Assembly: GCA_947069175.1 (NCBI GenBank)
Contig: CAMTDV010000028.1
Coordinates: 71,036,157-71,100,156, forward strand
DNA length: 64,000 nucleotides
Source: Scalesia atractyloides
Taxonomy: Eukaryota > Streptophyta > Magnoliopsida > Asterales > Asteraceae
Direction of reading: 5' to 3'
Numbering within the stretch: the stretch's first letter is position 1; each line of letters starts with the position of its first letter. A program made the translations under genes and the position numbers. A model generated the notes under the pieces. It saw nothing but the letters and a program-made list of their open reading frames with translations, was not told where the DNA came from and did not search any database. Shown here piece by piece: positions 30,388-42,355 of this stretch.

Positions 30388-30860
30388 GCTGGACACTCAC
30401 GCTTTAATCAAAGGGAAAACCTTTATATGGGACCCAAGCAGAAGAAGCTTCAACTCTTAACAAACTTTGTGATGCACAATCCTCATTCCTGAAGTTGTGA
30501 TGTTTGGTCTATGCACTTTGGCAAGGATTAGCTGCGTCTAATGCAAAGGAAGTCATGCTTATGCTTCGAGACAACTCAAACACATAAAGACTACACACAT
30601 GACCTAGAACTTGGAGCCTGTGTCCTCTAAGATAGGAGAATTCTTAGGGACAAGTGAAATTACATAACAAGGTTAACATTTCAATCAAAAGGATTAAACA
30701 TAGCAACAGATGTCGACTCTAATGATAGATAATAGATCCCCTGTAAGCAAAGTGGTGCTGTGACTTATCAAAGGTTAGGAACCATGTCCTTGTGCAATTA
30801 TAACTGACATTAAAGATCAATTCGAAGCAACACGTTCAATACGAAAAGATGAAAGAGATG
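30388..30860 (+). repeat. Deletion-riddled duplicate of the RT/RNase H region
   Basis: From GCTGGACACTCACGC onward the sequence retraces about 29971-30388 and then continues to the integrase linker. It is compressed to about four fifths of the source length. The differences are almost all one- to few-base deletions, not substitutions. This pattern is unlike normal decay and resembles unpolished long-read sequence. Confidence 0.75.
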
Positions 30861-32230
30861 TCCTGTGGAGCTGAGCTAAAAACTGAAACTAAATCTGACG
30901 GTATTCTGTATTACCTAGATCGTATCTGGATTCCTAACCACAACAATCTTCGTGAAATTCTTATGAATGAAGCTCACAAAACGCGATATTCTATACACCC
31001 AGGAGCCGATAAGATGTATCAAGACCTACGATATCTATGGTGGCCTGGAATGAAGAAGGATATTGCCGTTTTTGTTTCCAAGTGCTTACATGTTCCAAGG
31101 TGAAGGTTGAACACCAAAGACCCTCAGGACTTCTGGTCCAACCGGAAATACCTGTATGGAAGTGGGAAAACATAACCATGGATTTCATTACCGGGTTACC
31201 TCGCACTTCTGGTGGGTATGACACTATATGGGTAATTATAGACCGACTTACAAAATCAGCACACTTTATTCCTATCCGTGAAGATTTCAAGAACGAAAAG
31301 CTTGCCCGTATTTATATCAACGAAATCGTAAGCCGACATGGGGTACCGTTAAGCATTATTTCTGATCGTGATGGTCGTTTCACTTCACGAACATGGCAAG
31401 CAGTACAATCCGCTATGGGCACGCGATTAGATCTCAGTACCGCCTATCATCCTCAAACTGATGGACAGTCTGAGCGCACCATTCAAACTCTTGAAGATAT
31501 GCTTCGAGCATGTGTCATAGACTTCAAGGGAAATTGGGACGCCCACCTACCATTAGTTGAATTTTCGTACAACACAGCTATCATTCAAGCATCGGCATGG
31601 CACCTTTTGAAGCCTTATATGGTCGTAAGTGCCGATCTCCTGTATGTTGGCACGAAATTGGGGAAGCTCAAATTACTGGTCCAGAATTGATCCAAGAAAC
31701 CACAGACAAGATCCATCAAATTCGAAACAATCTTCTAGCGGCTCAAAGTTGTCAAAAGAGTTATGCAGATAAACGACGAAGCCCTTAGAGTTTAACATTG
31801 GTGATCATGTACTTTTAAAAGTATCACCGTGGAAGGGAGTAGTTCGTTTTGGTCAAAAGGGCAAGCTAGCACCACGTTACGTAGGACCTTTCAAGATACT
31901 CGAAAGAGTAGGTCCTGTAGCATACAAGCTTGATCTACCAGAAGAACTCAACAGGATTCATCCCACATTCCACGTGTCGAACTTGAAGAAGTGCCTCGCT
32001 GATGAAAACCTCCACATTCCTCTGGAAGATATTCAGATTGATGAATCTATGCATTTTATTGAAAGACCTGTAGAGATCATGGACTTCGGGGAAAAACGTC
32101 TGCGACGAAGTCGCATTCCAATTGTTAGGGTACGCTGGGAGTCGAAACGGGGACCTGAGTTTACTTGGGAACGTGAAGATAAATGCGTGAAAAATACCCG
32201 CATCTTTTTCCTACTACTTCAACTACTTAA
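30861..32230 (+). pseudogene. pol: Integrase and chromodomain-like end of C
   Basis: The zinc-binding region, ITMDFITGLPRTSGGYDT, IISDRDGRFTSRTWQ and PQTDGQSERT are present, so the catalytic D, D and E residues remain. Small frameshifts occur near 31040, 31095, 31575 and 31780. The C-terminal VRWESKRGPEFTWERED block and final stop TAA (32228-32230) match X and D. Confidence 0.9.
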
Positions 32231-32449
32231 TTTCGGGAAAGAAATTCCTAAAAGTAGGGGATACTGTAACATTTGTCAAAAACGGGATTTCAAAACCCGC
32301 TCCGTTTTGTAATCGAATATCAAGTTATAAAAGTCACGTTGACTATTTATGATTATTTTGATTTAAAATGATACATAATTAATAAATAAACTAAACTATA
32401 AAAATTATATTTGATAAAAAGTTAAAACAAAATAAATAAAAAAAATGTT

Positions 32450-32529
32450 GCTGCCGGGACTCGAACCCGGGTCAGCCGGTTTACAACTCCAACGACTTAA
32501 CACACACTCACATCACCACTCCGCCACTT
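32450..32529 (-). other. tRNA-like module (minus) in C 3' LTR
   Basis: Identical in its A and B boxes to the 5' LTR module. Confidence 0.75.
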
Positions 32530-33371
32530 TGTGTTTTCTGTTATCTCTAGGAAACAAATGAGATTTATACACAAACTCGGTTAAACCGGTTGCGCCAACT
32601 GAGAAACGAAATCGGCAAATCAATCGTCAAATCGCTTGATTACTCGCACATTCAGTTTATAACCGATGCACCGACGATTTTTAATCAAGTCGGAATTGAT
32701 TGAACATCAAGTCTCATCATTATCGGTTTTTATAACCGAAAAATAATCAAGTCCAGATTACTTCAACTCCAGACCCCTCTCGCGACTCAGAAACATCATA
32801 CCAACATTCCATTTCACTTTCGTCACATTTTCAGACCATCAGAACGCTTAAATCAGCTCGCCGGAATTTTCTTCAAATTTCGCCGGAAAACCGTATTCAT
32901 CCTCAAACGGTAAATCTTTCAATAAACATTGTAGTTCAACAATTGTTAGGCTATTTCTAACTTAAACCTTTCAATTGAAATCGAATTCAGGCGCTGTATT
33001 CAGCTAATTCCAGTTCGCCAGAAATTTCCTGAAAGTCTTTATTTCCGTATGTGAAACGGTAAGGACCTTCAATCCCGCTGTTAACGTTTGTTTATCACTT
33101 CAATTCCACGAATGACTAATCAAAATGGTTAATTGTTTTGGTTCAGTTGAGGTGCACAAAAACAGAGCCGACGCATTTGCCGGAAATTCTGTGATATATC
33201 ATTCCTACGGTATGTTACTTCCAACACCGTTTCTGTCATTTCATTTTAACCTTAAGAATGTTTGATAATCGTAAAAACAAGAAACGGATCAGTGATTCAG
33301 TCGACGGAAATTTGAATGAAGAAGACGAAGTTAATTAAGTTATAAGTTTATTTAAAACTAGTAAAATGAAC

Positions 33372-33786
33372 GGGTTAGACACACAGTCCAGCGGTGGACT
33401 GTGTGCAAAACATATACGCATGTCCCGAGTTCGATCCCTGATACACGCACTCCTTATGTAATAAAATGCCTTTTTGTTTAAAAACTAAACCGGGTGAACT
33501 CAGTTAGTTATTAAGTATAATAAAAACCGAGATAAAACCAGGTTAGACACACAGTCCAGCGGTGGACTGTGTGCAACACTAAGTCACACGTCGCGAGTTC
33601 GAAACCCGTCACTGGCACCGGTTCGTTGAATTAAAATGTTTTTGAAATTAAAAGAATTTTGGTTAAACCGAATTAGTATATAAATATAATTAAAAACAAG
33701 ATTATTTCGGGTTAGACACGTAGCTCAGTTGGTAGAGCTGCGTGCACGCGTACGGGAGGTCTCGGGTTCGAGCCTCACCCGGCGCA
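33372..33786 (+). other. Cluster of three plus-strand tRNA-like modules, C 3' LTR
   Basis: Modules at 33372-33450, 33540-33619 and 33709-33786, the same as in the 5' LTR. A two-base loss precedes the second module; the module cores are unchanged. Confidence 0.75.
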
Positions 33787-34935
33787 AACTATTTCGCTGA
33801 CTGAACCGGTCAACAAGTCAACAGGTCAACGGTCAACGCGAAATAAACAATTTTTTTTTTATATTTTATTTATTTAATTTAATTTAAAAATCAATTAAAA
33901 ATACTTAAAAATAACATTTTTAAAGATAGAAAATAGCCTTAAACTCACAAAAATATATCTAAAAATTTCATTAAAATCCTTAATAAAATCCACTCATTTA
34001 ATATACTTTCCCGTTATTATTTAGGTTAGTATTTCTCGTTGTTCCGCTCATCTAATTCGTGCGCATCTCACCATCTCCAATCCAACGCACCCAATGTGAG
34101 TGAATCTTTACAAATTCCCCGTTTAATCACGTTTTGGGGTGTATCATGTGTCTTGATATATATATATTATTTTAAACCATTGTGCATACATCATATCATG
34201 AACTTGTGTATTCAGTTTGTTTCTGTTGTGTAGTTATTGTTGGATGCAATTTATTATTTTCAGTACATGCAATTTCATAGGCCGCCGCTCCCCATTACAT
34301 TATAAGCGTTGAGCATGTTCCCCATTTCATTATGAGGTTGAACCTGGCATGCCCACATACGATCGGCTTCGTTTGATAGAGCCTTGATCGCACAGACATT
34401 TTCATTTTCAGTACATGCAATACGATCGGCTCCGTTTGATTGAGCCTTGATCGCACAGTTTCATTTATGTTATTTATCGTATGATGTTGGTATGTTCATG
34501 TATGCTATCATATGTTATTGTATGTTATAGTTGGGATTCCTATTTGCCACTACTTGATTATTTACATTTGCTCATTTATGATTATGCACAATTTTTCATT
34601 GATAAACTAACAAGAAATTCATTAATAAATGTTTATCTAATAAGGGTCACTCGCCAACTTATGTTGACCCAAAAACCCCCATTTTTACACATGATACAGG
34701 TGAACCAGCAGCAGCTAGGAACACATAGGATTGGACTAGAAGAATAAAATGATTTAGAGTTGGGATTGTTATGTTTGGTTTATTTCCTTTGTATTGTATG
34801 AACATGCTTGGATATTTGGATATGTAACTTTGACTTTATTAAATATGAAACATATTAGTAAATGTCATGAGCTTTGGTGATAACCCAATTATGCCCCGCC
34901 TCTTATTCCGCTGCGGGTCGGGGTGTGACAATGGA

Positions 34936-35128
34936 GGCCGACGAGAAGGTGCCCATCATCCTAGGTCGCCCATTCCTTCGCACCGCGAAAGCGCTAATTG
35001 ATGTTCATGATGGGAAAATCACACTTCGCCGTCGGGGATGAGAACGTCACTTTCGATATCGCAAGGTCGATGCAACACCCCAGCGGTGGCGACAGCGATA
35101 GTGGCCCTGTCACTCTGTCTACTTTCTG
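34936..35128 (+). pseudogene. pol: Athila protease region, 3' part
   Basis: After one copy of the ATGGA duplication the Athila frame continues with ADEKVPIILGRPFLRTAKALIDVHDGKI, the conserved C-terminal part of the Athila protease. A frameshift lies near 35020 and a stop near 35126. Confidence 0.85.
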
Positions 35129-35299
35129 AATTCATTCATGTCGTGCGTTGATCATTTTCTCGAGTATATTAGCAGAGCCGACCTAGTGAATGAGAGTGTA
35201 GTAGTAGAGGAGAGCGAGAGCGAGGATATAGAGGATAACCCCCTATGATTTCCCGAGACCCTAGATTTTTGTGAGGATAGTGCTGCAAGTGAGAATACC

Positions 35300-36330
35300 C
35301 CATTAGATACTCCAGCCTTCGTAGAGCTTAAGGTCCTCCTATCCCACTTAGAGTATGCGTTCCTAGGAGATAATTCCAGCTTACCCATTATAATTTCTTC
35401 GAAATTGTCGACGGAGGAGAAGGAGCGTTTGATAGAGGTTCTTAAAGCCAATAAGGAGGCCATCGCTTGGAAACTGTCTGATATCAAGGGAATTTTCCCT
35501 ACCTTCTGTACTCATAGGATCCTTATGGAGGACGTCTTTAAGCCAGTAGTGCAGCCTCAGCGCCGTCTAAACCCGAATATGCAAGAAGTTGTGGAGAAAG
35601 AGGTGCTCAAGCTAATGGAAGCCGGTCTCATCTACCCGATATCTGATTCGGCATGGGTAAGTCCTACTCAGGTTGTTCCCAAGAAGGAGGGAATAACAGT
35701 GGTCATGAACGAGAGAAAGGAGCTTATCCCATCGCATACAGTCACTGGCTGGCAGGTATGTATCGATTATCAAAAATTAAACGACGCCACCCACAAGTTC
35801 CACTTCCCGCTCCCGTTCATCGATCAGATGTTGGAGCGACTCGCAGGACAACAATTTTATTGCTTTCTTGACGGATTCTCAGGTTACTTTCAGACCCCGA
35901 TTGCTCCCGAGGATCAAGAAAAAACAACCTTCACATGCCCGTATGGTACTTATGCGTATCACCGCATGCCGTTCGGGTTATGTAACGCTCCGGCTACTTT
36001 CTAGCGATGCATGGTCGCTATCTTCCACGACATGATCGAGACCTCGATGGAGGTTTTCATGGATGACTTCTCTGTCTATGGAAACACCTTTGAGCAATGT
36101 CTTATCACTTAGATGCGATGATGAAACGTTGTGTCGAGACGAGACTGATGCTGACCTGGAGAAGTGTCACTTTATGGTGACAGAGGGGATAGTGCTAGGT
36201 CACAAGATATCTCGTGCAGGTATAGAGGTCCACAGGGCTAAGATAATACGATCAGCAGACTCCCTCCACCGACTAGCATCAAATCTATCCACAGCTTTTC
36301 TCGGTCAAGCGGGCTTCTACAGACGGTTCA
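35300..36330 (+). pseudogene. pol: Athila reverse transcriptase
   Basis: A long open stretch (35405-36004) includes RRLNPNMQEVVEKEVLKLMEAGLIYPISDSAWVS in separate blocks, WQVCIDYQKLN, FLDGFSGYFQ and HRMPFGLCNAPATF. A TAG at 36002-36004 falls exactly where the family usually has CAG (FQRCM). The catalytic FMDDFSVYG follows at about 36057-36084. Further frameshifts occur near 36085 and 36140. Confidence 0.9.
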
Positions 36331-36790
36331 TTAGAGATTTCTCTCTAAGATGACACGCCCCATTATCTTTTTACGACTACTTGAAATTCGGATTATACCC
36401 TTCGTAGTCTCACCCGACTGGAGCTTGCCCTTCGAGTCATGTGTGATGCGAGCGACTATGCGGTCGGCGCCGTTTTGGGTCAGCGGCGAGATAAACATTT
36501 TCATCCCATTTAATACGCTAGTAAAACCCTTAATGACGCTCAGGAGAACTACACCACTACAGAGAAGGAGCTTCTTAGCAGTAGTGTTTGCATTTGATAA
36601 ATTCCGCTCCTATCTCGTCCTTTCCAAAACCATCATCTTTACTGATCATGCGGCTCTACGGTTCCTCTTCCAAAAGAAGGACGCAAAGCCTCGTCTTATT
36701 TGGTGGATTCTCCTGCTTTCTGAGTTTGACATAGAATTAGAGGTAAGAAGGGAGTAGAGAATGTGGCCGCCGATCATCTGTCCCGACTAG
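36331..36790 (+). pseudogene. pol: Athila RNase H
   Basis: Landmarks are FYRRFIRDFS, CDASDYAVGAVLGQR-like codons (about 36445-36485, split between frames), TTEKELLAVVFAFDKFRSYLV and FTDHAALRFLF. Frames change near 36352, 36440 and 36750. Confidence 0.8.
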
Positions 36791-38180
36791 AAGATCCAAG
36801 TAGAGAAGAAATCAGAGAGGAGGAAATCGGTGATAGATTCCCTCATGAGTCAATGGAGTTTGTGGCGGCGGAAAAGGAGGGGATGTCGTGGTTCTTGGAT
36901 TTTGAGAATTACCTCGCAAATGGTGTGGTCCTGAAGGGTATGACCACTCAGCAGAAGAAGAAATTCTTCTGTGATGTGAGGCGATACATCTGGGATGACC
37001 CGTTTCTATTTCGGGTAGGGGAGATAGGATTCTTAGGCGCTACGTAAGTAGAGAGGAGGGGGTATAGATTTTGAGGCACATGCATGAGGGGCTAATAGGA
37101 GGTCATCATGGTCCGCATGTCATCGCACAGAAGATTTTTTATTGCGGTTTTTACTGGCCCTCAGTAGTTAAGGATGCCTTTGAGTTTGTTAGAACATGTG
37201 ATCGTTTGCCAGCACACCGGCAACATCTCATCCAAGGACGAGATGCCCCAACACCCGATCCAAATTAAGTCTTTGATGTATGGGGGATCGACTTCATGGG
37301 ACCATTTCCCGTCTCTAGCGGGAATCGGTACATTCCCGTGGCGATTGATTATGTTTCCAAGTGGGTTGAAGCTCAAGCTTTACCCACAAATGATGCCCGA
37401 GTAGTGGTGAGATTTCTGAAGAAGCTATTCACTCGCTTCGGTACCCCACGAGCTATCATTAGTGACCGTGACACTCACTTCTGCAATGCCGTCATGGAGA
37501 AGGCATTGGTGCGCTACGGTGTCACTCATCGCCTCTCCACCGCTTATCATCTCAAACAAGCGGTCAAGTGGAGAATGCGAACCGAGGGGTGAAGCGAATC
37601 CTCGAGAAGACGGTAGGGAAAAGTCGGAAAGGATTGGTCCGATAAATTAGATGATGCATTATGGGCGTTTAGAACCACCTATAAGACACCTCTAGGCACC
37701 ACGCCCTTCATGATCGTTTATGGTAAAGCCTACCATCTTCCAGTTGAACTCGAGCATAGGCTCTATGGGCCTGAAGACCATGAATTTGGACCTTACTAAA
37801 GCTGCCAAGAGACGATACTTCCAAATTCATGTGTTGGAGGCGCTCCGAGATGCGACGTACGAGGTTCATGGAGCATTAAGGAGAAAACTAAGGCGCTGCA
37901 TGACAGGAATTGAGAGGTGTGAAAGCTTTCAGATCGGCGATAGGGTGCTCTTATATAATTCAAGATTGGAACTATTCGCTGGAAAGTTGAAGTCTAAGTG
38001 GTCAGGCCCGTATGTGGTAAATGAGGTATTCCCGTATGGAACAATCGAGTTGAAAGACGAAGCTGACGGAGGGACGTGGAAGGTCAATGGTCATCGATTG
38101 AAGCACTATTTAAGAGGACCCTCGATCCCACCGAGAAGGAGGAAACTCCTCTCGAAGTTCCACCTCTTACCGCATAGTTT
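36763..38180 (+). pseudogene. pol: Athila integrase
   Basis: The N-terminal zinc region (GHHGPHVIAQKI...C) has only part of its Cys pair. The core shows DFMGPFP (about 37294), IISDRDTHFCN (about 37456) and a damaged glutamate block (about 37550-37580). The C-terminal FQIGDRVLLYNSRL and KLKSKWSGPYVV follow. Stops at about 37047 and 37266 and frameshifts near 37565, 37795 and 37905 disable it. Confidence 0.85.
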
Positions 38181-39557
38181 CTTGAGTATCGGCTCAAGTG
38201 TAGAGTGTGTACATTTTGGTAGTTATTTGCGTTTCATGTCTTTTTTAGTACTAATTCTTGTTTTTTGTAGTGTGTGTTTGTGTTTGTTTGTGGGTCGTTT
38301 TAGCTGTTTTTGCAGGTTATATCACACTACCATCGATGAGGAGCTTGGATTTGCAGGTATGTTTAGCTAGTAGCCGGATGTAACGGAGTGTTTCACTAAG
38401 TTTAAACAAGTAAATAAAACTTTCAAAATTTTTCTAAGGTATAAAACTGGCCAAACTAAATAACTTTCTGTGAAAATACCCCTCTCGCGGGACGCGAGAG
38501 GAACAACCCACCTCGGTCGCAGCCCGCGAGGAACTAGCAATTCTAGAATTATTACCTTGGTCACGGGGTGCGAGAGGAATTAGTTGCTCTCTCGCGGCCT
38601 GCGAGAAGCCCTATCTGCAGATTTTAAACCCTAAAAGCACATTTCATCTCTTTCAGTATCATTTTACCCACTTTCACATACGGTTTCCCCAATTTTTCTC
38701 CACCAAACTCCACCATTTTCACCTACATTCACCCGAATCTTCCTCCATTTCCTCCCTACATCAACCATAATCGAGTTTTCAAGTGCAAATCTGTGTTTTA
38801 TACCTTCAACCAAGCTCTTTAACAGTTTTGCAACTTCTCCATTACTTGTTTAGTATTTCTTACAGATCGGCAACATGGTATGTTTCTGGCAACCTTTATG
38901 CTTTTATCTTTATATTTTATTCAGTTTTTGAATATATTTTACTGCTTGGTTATTGTAAGTTTCATGTTAGTTTATTTTGCTGGTTTGGGTGCACTTGGGT
39001 TGGTTTGAGTTTTGATTGTGGTGGCTGCTCATTTCTGTGGGCAGATTGGGTGTAATAGGGTATCTCTTGGTAGGTAGTTTGTTTTGGTGAGTTCAACATT
39101 GAGTGTGGGGATTCGGGTTGGTAATGAAATTGGTTTAAAAATCAGATTTTTAATAGAACTTTCAACCGTTTTTCTGCTATGTCAATAAAGTTTTTATCTT
39201 TAGCCTTAAAATCAATGTTGGATGATTTTCGGCACATCGGTTTTTAATTGTGGGCAATTAAAGTGCCGGAAGGGGGTGGTCGTATTGTTTTAGATATATT
39301 TCGGGGGTGTGTAATATTTGGGTGTTCATGCTTATAAGACCTTTCTCGCCCATACTCAATCTTCATTCGGGCGAGATTCGGTCTAATTGATTAACAATAT
39401 TGCGCACACCTAATAAAATATATCTAATACTATTGGGTAAAGTGTTTATTGTTCAGAATATGACCGCGAATGTAATGCTATACGGTCATTCGTCCTATAT
39501 GGTTGCCTCTCTCTCATGTTCTACCTATTTTGCTTATGAATTAAATGATTTTTGCAG
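38181..39557 (+). other. Region between pol and downstream gene of Athila
   Basis: No reading frame is supported. GC-rich GCGAGAG-type palindromes lie at 38481-38501 (perfect 9-bp stem, loop GGA) and, in decayed form, at about 38510-38610. A polypurine-like AGTGTGGGGAT is at about 39100. The function could be transcriptional or splicing for the downstream gene, but nothing shows this. Confidence 0.5.
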
Positions 39558-40982
39558 ATGTCAGGCGAAGCTAGTTCGAGCAGAGCGGGGAGGAAAAAGA
39601 GAGGGCCTACACCTCGACAGAGGGGTGACCCGGCCGAGACGCAACATTACCTTCGAATTTCGGAATGCGCCAGAGCGTTAGGTATAGGGGGGACGTTATC
39701 CCCCATGGACAGAGCAGGCGGATAGTAGATAGTCCTCTGCTTCAGTTCGATTTAGATTCTCACGAGTGGGAAAGGCTTTCCACCTTGATCACTTGTGATC
39801 TACTGCCATACAAACAGATTGATTGGGAAATGATAGACTATCTGGGTCAAAGGGGCAGAATCGAGCAGTTTTTGGGGGATAAATTCAGACAGGTATTGGA
39901 TTGTGGAGCAAGGCAATATAAAGAAATTACCCTCGAATTTCACTCTAAGTTTGAGTACCAACAGGGAAAATTTTCTGAGAGTGGCGCTATTTCGTTTGCC
40001 TCGAGGAGGCACGTGTACGAAATGATGTTTCCGCAGTTTGCTGTGGCCACACAGATTTACACATTAGAGGAGGTTCAGGCACCAGATTTCTCCACCAGTT
40101 TTCAGACAGATGAACTGGCTAGGTTCTGGGGGTACTATCTCTTCTGCACCATATTCTAACAATATGGTAGCAAGCGACATCATCGATCCGGTTTACCAGT
40201 TTATTCACAAGATTCTTGCTGCTACATTGGTTGGGCGAGAGCAGGGGGTAACAAGGTAAATCAGGTGAGTTTATTCTGTTTAATGTGCATGGTGGAAAGA
40301 AGGCCGGCAAACATGGCGACTATATTTGCGTGGTCGATGAAGCGGTGGAGGGGAGGCCCAGGGGCAAGGGTATATTGTGGGCCCTGATTACATGCTTAGC
40401 AGAGAGTCTTGGGGTATTTGATAGGTATCCCCAGGACAGGATGAGAGAGGGCCCAACACCATGCTTCATGAGTATTCGTGACCTCCAGGCTGCAGGATTT
40501 TAACTACACAGGAGCCTGTGAGCTAGGAGCCGGTTCGACGGGGACCTCAAGTGCAGCCGCCTCCAGGATCTGAAGCTGCATCATCTATGCAGGCCGGTGT
40601 TCCTACTCGATATCAGCAACCGGTCACACGTCAAGAACTGCCAGAAAGGCAGTATCCTCTCCACCAGCCTCACCCTGACCCACTTACTTTGGACTCTTTA
40701 TATGACAGGATGGAGACTGGGTTTGGGGATCTACGTGGTTATGTAGATCAGCAGCTTGGCGGTGTTCGTCAGGTCATGAAGGAGAGCAGGTGAATGCACG
40801 AGGACAGCTAGCGAAGGCTGGAAGACGGGATGAGGTACATGATGGAAAATTTGAACATGGGGGTTCCATCCTACTTTCAGCAGCGAGGTGGTCAGCCGGG
40901 GTCGAGTCAATTCGCCGATATGGAGGACGTCCAGCCGTACCAAGTGTTCGAGGCGTCGAAGGAATCAGAGGACGATGATTGA
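39558..40982 (+). pseudogene. Athila gene downstream of pol (ATHILA ORF family)
   Basis: Starts MSGEASSSRAGRKKRGP at 39558, after a short gap. The core (39665-40159 frame) has WERLSTL, IDWEMIDYLG, RQYKEITLEF and GAISFASRRHVYEMMFPQFA, which fit the Athila protein family annotated as 'Arabidopsis retrotransposon ORF-1' (Pfam ATHILA). Further on are NKVNQVSLFCLMCMVERRPANMAT-like codons and a helical, possibly coiled-coil tail (LYDRMETGFGDLRGYVDQQL). It ends at TGA 40980-40982. Frameshifts near 39660, 40130, 40395 and 40795 break it. The gene sits in the env position; whether it works as an envelope is not known. Confidence 0.7.
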
Positions 40983-42355
40983 AGTAGCAGCAGTGGATCT
41001 TTATCTTTATTATTTTTCTTTTATGCTGTTTTATCATATTGGTATTTACTTTAAACAATTTACTTTGTGGGAATGGTGGATGGTTTGGTATGATGGTGAA
41101 CACTTTTCAAGACACTTTATTTATCTGTTTTATTATATTATGTTTTTGGAAGTGTTATTATGTTGATAGGTCGATGTTATGTTGCTTCCATTCACATGTG
41201 AGTTTTGAGAGTTGGATGCTGAGCGCGTTCGGATTGGAGGGCATGAGTGGACTGAATGGCACATTGACAGTCTTGCATTATCAGCTAAGTCGTTTCACTT
41301 GTATATTTTGTTTTTATTTATTTTGTTCTTTATTTATTATTTTGAGTAGTAGGTTTTCTCATCCTTGCATTAGGGACAATGCAAAATTCAAGTGTGGGGA
41401 TAGGATATTAGAGTAGATTAGAGTAGAGTAGTTGTTTTAATTTGAAAAAAAAAATGAAAAAAACCAAAAAAATCAGAAAATGTCTTTTGAAAAAAGGAGT
41501 TTGAAAAAAGATTTTAAACAAAAATGATAGAAAAATTAAATTTTTATTCGGTTTCAAATAATAATAATATGAGAAATAAAAGGGTGAGTTTATGTCTAAC
41601 TTGGGATATGTGAGTAGGCTCGATTCGGTTCTTATGTTCTTTGAGATTAATATAACTTAATTGTTAGTCTACTAGGGGGTGCTCATCTTGGAAAAATGGG
41701 AAACTGAAACCGCAAAAAATAGTATAAGGAATGCCGTTATAAGCTAAAATCTTTAGAATTTTTAATCATGTAAAAATGAAAAGAAAAAAAATGAAAAAGA
41801 ATGAGCTTAATTAAAAAGTAGACGAGGCCTATGGAATCTCCTTTGGGGATGGTGACTCTGATCGAGAATCCCTCTAGGATTAGTTGAAATTTTAAGTATC
41901 GAAGCCACGTTGTCGCTCTCGGTGATGGTGACTCTGGTTGAGACAGCCTCTAGGTTAGATATGCAAAAAGAAATCAAATGCTCAAAAGAAGAAAAAAAAA
42001 GAGAGAAAACATTACTTGGTTTTAAATTCTTTATATTTTGGTATAAAACGGTTAGGAAATGGGTTAAATAATCCATTCCTTTTGTTCCATAAGCTTGAGG
42101 TGGGAGTAGGTGTACTGTGGATTCTAGTGTGAGACCTTAGGTGGATTGACCGCACTTAAACTAAATTCACATGATAAGAAATCTGAACCGAATTTTGAGC
42201 TTAAGTGGATACGAATACTTGCAATGCGGTTAACATAAATCTTATCCCTTAATGAAAATAACCTTTGTCTTTGAAATCGAATAATTATTTGGTTATAATT
42301 CTGTTTGTGCACAATTCTTTTTCGAGGACGTAAAAAGAGCAAGTGTAGGGATATT
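40983..42355 (+). other. 3' untranslated region of Athila B with polypurine tract
   Basis: Non-coding. A motif GATGGTGACTCTG occurs twice (about 41848 and 41924). The polypurine tract AGAGCAAGTGTAGGGA (about 42336-42352) precedes the 3' LTR, and a close match, TTCAAGTGTGGGGATAGG, occurs at about 41387-41404. Confidence 0.6.

Larger units (their letters stand above)
23807..34930 (+). mobile_element. Tekay-type Ty3/Gypsy element C
   Basis: A complete-length chromovirus nested in the Athila protease, with target duplication ATGGA (23802-23806 and 34931-34935). Its LTRs are 2663 and 2666 bp and differ by roughly two dozen substitutions by eye, so it is the youngest insertion here. Gag, protease, RT, RNase H, integrase and chromodomain are all present but carry several single-base frameshifts and a garbled duplication at 30388-30860. 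Confidence 0.95.
32265..34930 (+). repeat. 3' LTR of element C
   Basis: About 99% identical to the 5' LTR by eye. It lies downstream of AAAAGTAGGGGATAC. The last bases are GTGTGACA followed by ATGGA. Confidence 0.95.
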
